5,790 nucleotides of DNA, taken from Candidatus Margulisiibacteriota bacterium (GTDB taxonomy: Bacteria; Margulisbacteria; Marinamargulisbacteria; DT-59). The stretch is taken from the NCBI GenBank assembly GCA_013215865.1, contig JABSQL010000420.1, forward strand, positions 1-5,790, read 5' to 3'. The notes below the pieces were generated by a model. The model was given only the letters and a program-made list of their open reading frames with translations, had not been told where the DNA came from and did no database searches. Positions 1 through 5,519 of this stretch are shown here, one piece after another; within the stretch, counting starts at the first letter, position 1; every line of letters starts with the position of its first letter. The position numbers were made by a program, and so were the translations under genes.

Positions 1-669
1 AAGTTGAACATGGAGTTGGGTCCAGTGATAATTGTATTTAAGACCATAAAGTACTTGTAGTGGAAATATTTCTTCCCCGCCGTTGTTGTATGTTGCTTTT
101 GAGGCCGTGATCAAGTTTCGTGCAAATACAGATAGCTCTAATTCATCCAACACATAAAACATACCTGCATCTATGTTATAGCCCGTTCCGGTGACATCTG
201 CAATTTCATTTTGGTACCAGGTACCTGCTGCACCAACATAGAAATTTTCTGCAGGTGTCATTTGATAGGCAATTTTTCCAAGTGCATTGGTATAGTTAAA
301 GAAGCTAATCACGAAAAACTCACCAAAACGGTCTTCCCCTGTAAAGGGAATGCCTGAGACACCCGTTGACATATATCCTGCAGCAACAACACCCCAAGGT
401 GTATTATAAGCGGCAGATACATTAGAATAGACCACTTCACCCATAAATGTTGTGGTAAAAAATGAAGTAGAATAGTTATCAACGCGATACAAACTTGCCG
501 GATTTTCGAATACTGAATTAGAAGATTTGCTAAACCCTTCGATATTTCCAATTCCAATCATTTCAGCTGACGATCCAACGTCTGTTAGAAGAAAATATTC
601 TGCAGTTGGAAATAAAGGGTGTCCCCCAAGAAAAATAATACACAAAATAATAATTAAATTTTTCAACAT
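1..669 (-). CDS. PorV/PorQ-like outer membrane beta-barrel protein (UPF0164-type), N-terminal part
   Basis: Reading from the ATG at 669-667, the frame stays open for 223 codons to the left edge, so the C-terminus is missing. Residues 1-23 form a Sec signal peptide (MLKN, then a hydrophobic run LIIILCIIFLGG), with likely cleavage after PTA. The mature start has the PorV/PorQ pattern: a small-residue segment SSAEMIGIGNIEG (about 33-45) followed by NPASL (56-60), comparable to the family's 'NPAGL'. After it come alternating short hydrophobic beta-strands rich in Gly, Tyr and Phe. Near residues 179-210 a segment (VFARNL, then FPLQVLYGL) resembles the late strands of this family. PorV and PorQ are outer-membrane proteins known from type IX secretion, but homologues occur widely in phyla without that system, so a role in secretion is not implied. 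A G-rich ribosome binding site (GGGGGG, 673-678) precedes the start. The gene lies 85 nt downstream of the tolC-like gene. The family call is by eye and moderately sure; the exact function is unknown. Confidence 0.72.
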   Translation of the reverse strand, partial: MLKNLIIILCIIFLGGHPLFPTAEYFLLTDVGSSAEMIGIGNIEGFSKSSNSVFENPASLYRVDNYSTSFFTTTFMGEVVYSNVSAAYNTPWGVVAAGYMSTGVSGIPFTGEDRFGEFFVISFFNYTNALGKIAYQMTPAENFYVGAAGTWYQNEIADVTGTGYNIDAGMFYVLDELELSVFARNLITASKATYNNGGEEIFPLQVLYGLKYNYHWTQLHVQL

Positions 670-754
670 TTGCCCCCCACGATGAAATATTTTTTTTTTA
701 TCTATTTAATCGTTACATTAATGTTCTACCCAAAATGGAGATGTTTTAAACATA

Positions 755-2053
755 TTAAATGTTGCCTACTGCTGTATTCAGTTTTGCAGTAGAAATATGA
801 AGGTTTTTAATCGCAAGTAAATGACTATTTTTGGCTTGGTTATTTGCAAACTGGGCATCTAGTACTTCTTGATTAGATGCTTTTCCGGACCTAAATTTCA
901 CTTGCATTTTCTGTAATCTGATACCAGCCAATTTTGAGCTGATAGCACTTGTATGAACATTTGATTGCGCCACTTGTATAGACAAGTGGGCATTCTCAAC
1001 TTCTAGTCGAATCGTGTCTTCCATTAGAGAGTGAGAGAGTAGGGTGTTTTTGTATTTAATCTTTGCAACATCTACTTTTGATTTTGTCGCGAATCCATTG
1101 AATAAGGTCCATGTTGCACTAATGTTCCAAAACCAATCTCTACTGGCATCATCAAGAGTGAATTCTTGCCCATTGATGTAGCCGTAAGATCCAGTAGCGG
1201 TGACAATTGGCCATGCATCTTTTCTATTAATGGATATATTATATTGATGTAATATTTTGAGTTTTGTTAAGGCCTGATAGTCAGGGCGATTTTCAAAGGC
1301 AAGCGTAATGTATGTTTCTTTGGGTTTCAATTCAATGTTTTGAGAAGGAATAAAAGGGATTAACGTCGTTTTGTCTGTTAGGGGTCTACCAATATGGATA
1401 TTGAATTGATTCCGTGCGAGGTTGGTATCTCGAAGGGAACTTTTGTACTCAGTCTCAGCCTGTTTTAAGCTCACTTTGGCATTGAGGACCGCTTCATAAG
1501 GAAGTAACCCTTTTCGAAATCGAATATTCACCGTTTCTAAATGGCGGCTCAATATGGTTGCATTTTCTGATGCAAGTTTAGATTTGTTGATCGTGTTATC
1601 AACTTGTGCAAAGGATACGATGGTATCATATCTTACAGTTTGCTGAGCCCTTCTGAAGGTATCTAGCGCAGCTCGGTGGCTGAGCCCTGCACCCTTCAGG
1701 GTGGGGTATAGAGCGGTATTGAAAATAGGTTGGGTAACATTGGCCTTAAGGGTATACGTATCATTGACGATAGATGTGGGAGCGCTTCCCTGACCCAGAA
1801 TCTCGGAAAAGAATCGGGTTTGATATGAATCATATCGTGCACGAGAGGCTTCAATTGAAATTGATGGCAATACTTTAGACCATGCCTCAAGGAGACCAGC
1901 TTTTGTGGTATCCATTTCGTATTTAGCTGCTTTTAAGTATGGGCTATGTTGTTGAGATAATGTTAGGGCCTGTTCAAGGGTTAATAGTTCTTTTCCCAAA
2001 CAGAAGGTGGGCATCAACAAGAGGATGTAGAAGAAAACTATTTTCTTTTTCAT
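755..2053 (-). CDS. TolC-family outer membrane efflux protein
   Basis: A 432-residue outer-membrane channel protein, close to the usual TolC/OEP length. Proteins of this family form trimeric barrels with a long periplasmic alpha-helical tunnel and act with an inner-membrane transporter and a periplasmic adaptor. Residues 1-20 are a signal peptide (MKKK, hydrophobic core, CLG before KE). Cys18 is preceded by PTF, a poor lipobox, so a lipoprotein is unlikely. The family's internal duplication is visible. The first half has LTLEQAL (24-30), QPIF (108-111) and FRKGLLP (179-185). The second half has ATWTLFNG (313-320), KFRSGKASNQEVLDAQ (386-401) and LNTAVG (425-430). The start ATG overlaps the coaBC stop codon (ATGA, 2050-2053) and no good Shine-Dalgarno sequence is visible, so translation is probably coupled to coaBC. 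No adaptor or inner-membrane pump gene lies in the window, so the exported substrate cannot be inferred. Confidence 0.92.
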   Translation of the reverse strand: MKKKIVFFYILLLMPTFCLGKELLTLEQALTLSQQHSPYLKAAKYEMDTTKAGLLEAWSKVLPSISIEASRARYDSYQTRFFSEILGQGSAPTSIVNDTYTLKANVTQPIFNTALYPTLKGAGLSHRAALDTFRRAQQTVRYDTIVSFAQVDNTINKSKLASENATILSRHLETVNIRFRKGLLPYEAVLNAKVSLKQAETEYKSSLRDTNLARNQFNIHIGRPLTDKTTLIPFIPSQNIELKPKETYITLAFENRPDYQALTKLKILHQYNISINRKDAWPIVTATGSYGYINGQEFTLDDASRDWFWNISATWTLFNGFATKSKVDVAKIKYKNTLLSHSLMEDTIRLEVENAHLSIQVAQSNVHTSAISSKLAGIRLQKMQVKFRSGKASNQEVLDAQFANNQAKNSHLLAIKNLHISTAKLNTAVGNI

Positions 2054-3195
2054 GGTATCAACTGGAGAATTTCATGTGCTGTATCTGATACCGATTGGTT
2101 TACGAGATTTTTTTTGAGGCCATTTTGGGAGTATATATCTACGTTACGTATATCTGACCCTATGTTGTCAGATGTATTGGACACGATGAAATCCAAATTT
2201 TTCGAATGTAGCTTTTCTAGTGCTATTTTCTGGGTATTTTTATCTGCCAATGAAAAGCCGATATATGTTTTGTTAGATTTATGTGAGGACAAGGAAGACA
2301 GTATGTCAGGAACTTGAATTAAGTTGAGGTGATGTGAAGATTTTCGGTTCAGTTTTTGAGGGGAAGGCGCCACTGTAAAGTCTGATACAGCTGCAGACAT
2401 GATGAGTGTATCATGAGATGGAATGAGTTCTTGAAGTGTCTTTTGCATATCAGAAGCTGTTGAAACTGTTTTGATGGATGTAATTAGGGGGTTGCTAACG
2501 ATGGGTTTGGTTGTAACGAGAGTCACCTTTGCACCCATAAACGCCGCCATATGAGCCATTGAATGGCCTAACTTTCCGGTTGAAGCGTTAGAAATGTTTC
2601 TGACAGGGTCAATAGGCTCAGATGTTCCGCCGGAAGAAATCAGTATAGATTTCTGGGCAAGGGGTAGAGGATCTTTTAAGTAGCATTGAATAGCTTCTAC
2701 GATGAGCGTCGGGTCAACCATTCGTCCTGTGCCAGAGTCTCCACAGGCGAGGTCTCCTGTGATAGGGCCTAGAATGTGGCAGCCTGACTGACGAAGGGAT
2801 TGAATATGTGACATAGTGGTGGGGTTCTCCCACATTTCTGTATGCATTGCTGGGCAAATGAGTTTGGGACCCCGATAGGCGAGGAAAAGAGTGGTCAGTA
2901 AGTTGTCACACAACCCCAAGGCACACTTTGCAATCGTATGTGCAGTAGCTGGGGCAATGACTAGGATATCCGTTTCCTTTGTCAGTCTAAGATGATCTGC
3001 ACCCTCTTCATTTTCGTATAATGAATGATACGGTTTACATCCAGAAAGGGTGCCAATAGAGGTCCGGGTAACAAAATTTAATGCATCTTCCGTTAGTACA
3101 GGATGAACGGGAATGTGGTTTTTAATGAGTAGACGGATCAGTTCATGCGTCTTGTATGCAGCAATGCTGCCACATATTCCCAATAATACAGACAT
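2050..3195 (-). CDS. coaBC: Bifunctional phosphopantothenoylcysteine decarboxylase / phosphopantothenate-cysteine ligase
   Basis: A 381-residue cytoplasmic enzyme of coenzyme A biosynthesis. The CoaB part joins 4'-phosphopantothenate to cysteine using CTP, and the FMN-dependent CoaC part decarboxylates the product to 4'-phosphopantetheine. CoaC covers about 1-175: GICGSIAAYK (6-15), a probable catalytic His68 in DHLRL, PAMHTEMW (115-122) and ACGDSGTGRM (150-159) with the conserved Cys151. CoaB follows from about 182: SSGGTSEPIDPVR (187-199), ISNASTGKLG (201-210), SAAVSDF (267-273), a Lys-containing loop (281-285) and GFSLAD (313-318). The flavoprotein motif has His where many members have Asn (PxMNxxMW); the His form is, as I recall, also found in actinobacterial enzymes. 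I chose the ATG at 3195 because the frame stays open for another 40 codons into rpoZ, but that extension is low-complexity and the CoaC fold begins at MSVLLGICGS. It starts 19 nt after rpoZ, with only a weak G-rich ribosome binding site, and its stop overlaps the tolC-like start. Confidence 0.95.
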   Translation of the reverse strand: MSVLLGICGSIAAYKTHELIRLLIKNHIPVHPVLTEDALNFVTRTSIGTLSGCKPYHSLYENEEGADHLRLTKETDILVIAPATAHTIAKCALGLCDNLLTTLFLAYRGPKLICPAMHTEMWENPTTMSHIQSLRQSGCHILGPITGDLACGDSGTGRMVDPTLIVEAIQCYLKDPLPLAQKSILISSGGTSEPIDPVRNISNASTGKLGHSMAHMAAFMGAKVTLVTTKPIVSNPLITSIKTVSTASDMQKTLQELIPSHDTLIMSAAVSDFTVAPSPQKLNRKSSHHLNLIQVPDILSSLSSHKSNKTYIGFSLADKNTQKIALEKLHSKNLDFIVSNTSDNIGSDIRNVDIYSQNGLKKNLVNQSVSDTAHEILQLIP

Positions 3196-3214
3196 ATCTA
3201 CAGGGCACCCAAGG

Positions 3215-3562
3215 TTATGCGCCCAGAGATTTGGTTTTGCCCTTTGAAGTATTTTTCTTTTTCTTTTTATCTGTATCATCGTCTGAGTTTGTATCATCAT
3301 CAAAATCTTCATCAAGACTTTGGCTGATTTCTTCTAACAGCTCTGCATCTTCTTCAATCTCATCTAAAATGGTGATGTTAAGCCGATCGTTATCGATCTC
3401 ATCTAATGCAGTAAGTATGGGTGTTGTTACTTCATCTGGAGAGTCAACCAAAGACCGAGAACCATCCTTGATTTGCCGCGCACGTTTCGCAACGGCCACA
3501 GATAACAAAAACGGATTTGGAAAACGTTCTAGAATATGGGTTAAATTTTGGCTCTTTTTCAT
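3215..3562 (-). CDS. rpoZ: DNA-directed RNA polymerase omega subunit with long charged tail
   Basis: A 115-residue protein matching the omega subunit, which assists assembly and stability of RNA polymerase by binding the beta' subunit. The core is residues about 8-68: HILERFPNPFLLSVAVAKRARQI aligns with the 'NRF-LVL-AARRARQ' helix of omega, followed by SRSLVD, VTTPILTALDEI (45-56) and NITILDEIEED, the counterpart of the E. coli segment ending ILDVRE. The tail is odd: about 69-98 is dominated by Asp and Glu, and 99-108 is lysine-rich (KKKKK, then NTSKGK). A start at 3562 is supported by an AAGGAG ribosome binding site (3570-3575) inside the last codons of gmk. The gap to gmk is 4 nt, and 19 nt separate it from coaBC. 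The gmk-rpoZ-coaBC order is a well known bacterial arrangement and strengthens the call. Translation coupling with gmk is likely from the spacing. Confidence 0.9.
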   Translation of the reverse strand: MKKSQNLTHILERFPNPFLLSVAVAKRARQIKDGSRSLVDSPDEVTTPILTALDEIDNDRLNITILDEIEEDAELLEEISQSLDEDFDDDTNSDDDTDKKKKKNTSKGKTKSLGA

Positions 3563-3566
3563 TTTA

Positions 3567-4130
3567 TTACTCCTTTTCTATGATGCTTATTATTTCGTTT
3601 GCGGCATCAGAAACCGATTTATTTACTACTATATAACCATATTGTCCGATTGCTGCCAATTCCTTTCCAGCCATATGAAGCCGTGAATCAATATCTTCTT
3701 TCAAATTTGTTTGCCTGCCATGAAGACGATTATAGAGATCTTCAAAGGTGGGGGGCATGATAAATATGCTGACAAGTTCATGAGAAAATTCCTCTAAATC
3801 TTGAACTTTTTTGGCACCTTTGGTATCAATTTCCAGTATCACGTTATGACCTTTTTGAACCCACTTAGTCACTTCTGAAGTGAGGGTGCCATATTTATGG
3901 TCTTGGAATATAACCCATTCTAAAAAGTCACCTTTTTCGATGCGGGTACTGAACTCAACATCTGATAAAAAGTAATAATCATTTTTATTCGTTTCATTTT
4001 TTCTGGGTTTTCGTGTGGTTGCAGAAATGGCTAAATGTAAGTTAGGAACCAATTTTAGTAATTCTTGAATGATGGTCCCTTTTCCAACACCAGAAGGTCC
4101 AGAAATGATAATGAGTTGTCCCTTTTTCAT
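3567..4130 (-). CDS. gmk: Guanylate kinase
   Basis: A 187-residue cytoplasmic enzyme that phosphorylates GMP (and dGMP) to GDP with ATP in purine nucleotide supply. The P-loop is GPSGVGKGT (11-19). The GMP-binding segment SATTRKPR (36-43) is followed by Glu46 and DYYF (51-54). EWVIFQDHKYGT (71-82) and LEIDTKGAKKV (99-109) match conserved blocks (E-YGT and LEID-GA). The lid region carries NRLHGRQTNLKEDIDSRL (134-151). The length is typical of bacterial Gmk, slightly under 200 residues. I chose the ATG at 4130. The frame is open for 17 more codons upstream, but those codons are the sequence of the tRNA-His gene, and the family begins just before the P-loop strand. No Shine-Dalgarno sequence lies in the 6 nt between the tRNA CCA and the start, nor is a good one visible in the tRNA 3' arm. 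The stop lies 4 nt before rpoZ, and the last codons carry the rpoZ ribosome binding site. Confidence 0.96.
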   Translation of the reverse strand: MKKGQLIIISGPSGVGKGTIIQELLKLVPNLHLAISATTRKPRKNETNKNDYYFLSDVEFSTRIEKGDFLEWVIFQDHKYGTLTSEVTKWVQKGHNVILEIDTKGAKKVQDLEEFSHELVSIFIMPPTFEDLYNRLHGRQTNLKEDIDSRLHMAGKELAAIGQYGYIVVNKSVSDAANEIISIIEKE

Positions 4131-4136
4131 AGTGTT

Positions 4137-4213
4137 TGGGGTGAACGATGGGATTTGAACCCACGACCACCTGAACCACAATCAGGGGCTCTACCAACTG
4201 AGCTACGTCCACC
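4137..4213 (-). tRNA. tRNA-His (anticodon GTG)
   Basis: The complete cloverleaf is readable. The acceptor stem GTGGACG pairs with CGTTCAC, with one G-T wobble. The D stem is GCTC/GAGC. The anticodon stem CCTGA/TCAGG encloses TTGTGGT with anticodon GTG at 4177-4179. The T stem GTGGG/CCCAT encloses TTCAAAT. G at -1 (4213) faces C73 (4140), the identity pair of bacterial tRNA-His. The CCA end is encoded (4137-4139). Only 6 nt separate the CCA from the gmk start codon. No clear promoter could be placed in the 53 nt between this gene and the HMA-protein stop. Confidence 0.98.
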
Positions 4214-4266
4214 ATAAATTAAAAGGATCATTAGTTTATCTTATCCCTATGGAATAGAAAAGGATA

Positions 4267-4656
4267 TTACTTGACCTGTATGGAGTAGTCCAGGACTTGC
4301 AACGTTCCTTCCTGCTTGGGCATCTTAGCAGTGTACCCCACGGATTCAACGGCTTCCTGGATTTTATTGAAAGAAACGGCCTCTTTATCGTATACAATAT
4401 CTACCCTGCCGGATGCAGCATCTGCCTCGCAGGAGTATATTCCTTTGATACTGGTCAAGCTTTTTGATAGCTTTGATTCACAAGAGGAGCATGTCATGCC
4501 GTCGACAGTAAACGTTGTTTGGGTATGTTGTGTCGTGTCTGTTTGTGATGGTGATTGTTGTTGAGGGTCTATATGTGAGGGTTGAGAAGAGTAGTAACCA
4601 TATCCGGCAACTGCCAAAACAGTTCCCACAAAAAGTATTAATAATTTTCTTTTCAT
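4267..4656 (-). CDS. Exported or membrane-anchored heavy-metal-associated (HMA) domain protein, MerP-like
   Basis: A 129-residue protein with three parts. Residues 1-20 (MKRK, then LLILFVGTVLAVAGYGYY) form a signal peptide or N-terminal anchor. Residues about 22-47 are a polar linker rich in Gln, Ser and Thr. Residues about 47-112 are one HMA fold: TFTVDGMTCSSCESKL with the metal-binding CxxC (Cys56, Cys59), then GIYSCEADAASGRVDIVYD, and AVESVGYTAKMP at the end. HMA domains bind soft metals such as Cu(I), Zn(II), Cd(II) or Hg(II); the exact metal cannot be told. A third cysteine (Cys76) and a C-terminal extension of about 17 residues are extra to the minimal fold. Known relatives are periplasmic MerP-like carriers and the N-terminal domains of P-type ATPases, but no ATPase or metal regulator gene is in the window. 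The start has a near-perfect ribosome binding site (TAAGGAGG) and a -10 box upstream, so it is probably its own transcription unit. Confidence 0.88.
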   Translation of the reverse strand: MKRKLLILFVGTVLAVAGYGYYSSQPSHIDPQQQSPSQTDTTQHTQTTFTVDGMTCSSCESKLSKSLTSIKGIYSCEADAASGRVDIVYDKEAVSFNKIQEAVESVGYTAKMPKQEGTLQVLDYSIQVK

Positions 4657-4661
4657 CGTAG

Positions 4662-4669
4662 CCTCCTTA
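4662..4669 (-). promoter_or_regulatory. Strong ribosome binding site of the HMA-protein gene
   Basis: The minus strand reads TAAGGAGG followed by CTACG and the ATG at 4656. This is the best Shine-Dalgarno match in the window, and it fixes the start of the HMA-protein gene. It contrasts with the absent or weak sites in front of gmk, tolC and the methyltransferase gene. Confidence 0.85.
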
Positions 4670-4680
4670 AAAGTTTGGAT

Positions 4681-4709
4681 ATTATACTACATTCAAGATA
4701 GATACTCCA
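4681..4709 (-). promoter_or_regulatory. Probable sigma-70 type promoter of the HMA-protein gene
   Basis: A perfect TATAAT lies at 4681-4686 (minus strand), 17 nt from a weak -35 candidate TGGAGT (4704-4709, three of six matches to TTGACA). A start about 7 nt downstream would give a leader of about 18 nt carrying the strong ribosome binding site. The weak -35 would fit a promoter that needs an activator, and GAATGT repeats overlap and flank it. The -10 box is visible; its use is inferred. Confidence 0.5.
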
Positions 4710-4732
4710 CATTCGAAGTTAACTAAGAATGT
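4684..4732 (-). repeat. GAATGT repeat cluster around the HMA-gene promoter
   Basis: On the minus strand GAATGT occurs at 4709-4714 and again at 4689-4694, exactly 20 nt apart. Each is followed by a similar extension (GGAGTAT and AGTAT). A third copy in opposite orientation is at 4727-4732, inside the last codons of the methyltransferase gene. The first two flank or overlap the -35 region and end beside the -10 box. The spacing of about two helical turns suits a protein binding one face of the DNA, but chance cannot be excluded for a six-base word. Confidence 0.35.
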
Positions 4733-5472
4733 TCATTTTTACGAAACAAAAAAAGTAGATTAGCAGCCATGGGTCCAAAACTGATTTGATATTCATAGTG
4801 GTTCAGCCATTCAATCACACGTCTGATACCCAACGTCACTTTATTGGGGAATTTCTGGTAAATAAGTCCCCCAAAGATCCAAGACATATAGAAAAAGAAG
4901 AGCCCTTTTCGGTGGGACTCTAATACTTCCCAATCATTGTCTTTCAACAAAGAAAGAACTTGTTTTTTAGAATAGTGTCGATGCCAAGAGCGATTTTTAT
5001 CAAAAACAGGTGGCTTCCCCTTTAGAAATGTATAGCAAACTGTAAACAGTTTTCTGGGAAACAAGAATCTAAAATTAAATACATCCATAAAATCAAAAAC
5101 GCCTTTATGGGGTACAGACAGCAGGATTGTTCCATTTGGCTTGGTGACACGATTCAGCTCTTTAAGAAAAAGGGCTTCATCCCCGACATGTTCAAGGGTT
5201 TCCGTTGCAGACACAACATCAAAGGCATTGTCTTCAAAGGGAAAGATATTGCCATCATACCACTGGTAAGTCAGGGTATGAGAGCCATAGTTTTGATTGG
5301 CCGCATCTATCAACTCTTTTTCAACGTCAAGGCCGATGACACTTGAGGCTTTGTGGTGAGAGAGATATGCACCTGAAAAGACGCCTTGGTCACAACCGAC
5401 ATCTAGTAGTCTGCCATTTCCTTTTGGGAGCATTTTTAAGTAATAACCACATCGACTTTTATATTCTGTCAT
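4723..5472 (-). CDS. Class I SAM-dependent methyltransferase
   Basis: A 249-residue protein with a Rossmann-type methyltransferase domain of the Methyltransf_11 kind. Motif I is LLDVGCDQG (22-30), with an acidic residue ending strand 2 (GLDVEKE, Asp49). Then follow FPFEDNAFDVVSATETLEHV (77-96) and LNRVTKPNGTILLSVPH (106-122), the usual motifs II-III. A later segment WHRHYSKKQVLSLL (163-176) resembles the C-terminal helix region of methyltransferases that act on small or lipid substrates. Two hydrophobic stretches near the C-terminus (about 192-205 and 228-243) suggest membrane contact or a lipid-like substrate; this is inference. The methyl acceptor is unknown. The ATG at 5472 is the only standard start ahead of motif I that leaves a normal N-terminus (the next, Met14, would shorten it); the frame is open upstream to a stop at 5527 without another ATG, GTG or TTG. 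No Shine-Dalgarno sequence is visible. The gene begins 47 nt after the partial upstream gene. Confidence 0.88.
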   Translation of the reverse strand: MTEYKSRCGYYLKMLPKGNGRLLDVGCDQGVFSGAYLSHHKASSVIGLDVEKELIDAANQNYGSHTLTYQWYDGNIFPFEDNAFDVVSATETLEHVGDEALFLKELNRVTKPNGTILLSVPHKGVFDFMDVFNFRFLFPRKLFTVCYTFLKGKPPVFDKNRSWHRHYSKKQVLSLLKDNDWEVLESHRKGLFFFYMSWIFGGLIYQKFPNKVTLGIRRVIEWLNHYEYQISFGPMAANLLFLFRKNEHS

Positions 5473-5480
5473 ATATTCAG

Positions 5481-5510
5481 AGTATAAATAAGACTGACTA
5501 TAAATGCAAA
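5481..5510 (-). promoter_or_regulatory. Possible promoter of the methyltransferase gene
   Basis: On the minus strand TTTGCA (5505-5510, four of six matches to TTGACA) is followed after 18 nt by TATACT (5481-5486, five of six matches to TATAAT). The ATG begins only 8 nt after the -10 box, so the transcript would start at or within a few bases of the start codon. A short perfect dyad (ATAAC-CC-GTTAT, 5512-5523) lies just upstream of the -35. This is prediction from box matches only. Confidence 0.35.
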
Positions 5511-5519
5511 GATAACGGG

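Noticed and set aside
309..557. An 82-codon minus-strand open frame inside the left-edge gene
   Set aside because: It lies in a different frame from the PorV-like protein, has no family features and starts internally.
690..699. A T-run as an intrinsic terminator
   Set aside because: It is T-rich only on the plus strand, where no gene ends, and it has no GC-rich stem before it.
3237..3310. A low-complexity stretch with TTTTTC and ATCATC repeats as a tandem repeat or regulatory element
   Set aside because: It is explained by Lys and Asp codons in the rpoZ tail.
3196..3315. A 40-codon N-terminal extension of coaBC
   Set aside because: It overlaps the charged tail of rpoZ in another frame, is Met/Gln/Lys low complexity and has no match to the CoaC fold.
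3156..3686. A 176-codon open frame on the plus strand
   Set aside because: It is the antisense shadow of rpoZ and the ends of coaBC and gmk; its Ser- and Phe-rich product reflects the Asp/Glu/Lys codons on the other strand.
4131..4181. A 17-codon N-terminal extension of gmk
   Set aside because: These codons are the 3' half of the tRNA-His gene, and guanylate kinases begin just before the P-loop strand at MKKGQL.
4242..4256. A small hairpin (TATTCC-ATA-GGGATA on the minus strand) between the HMA gene and tRNA-His, as a terminator
   Set aside because: The stem is six pairs including a wobble and no T-tract follows it, so it does not look like an intrinsic terminator.
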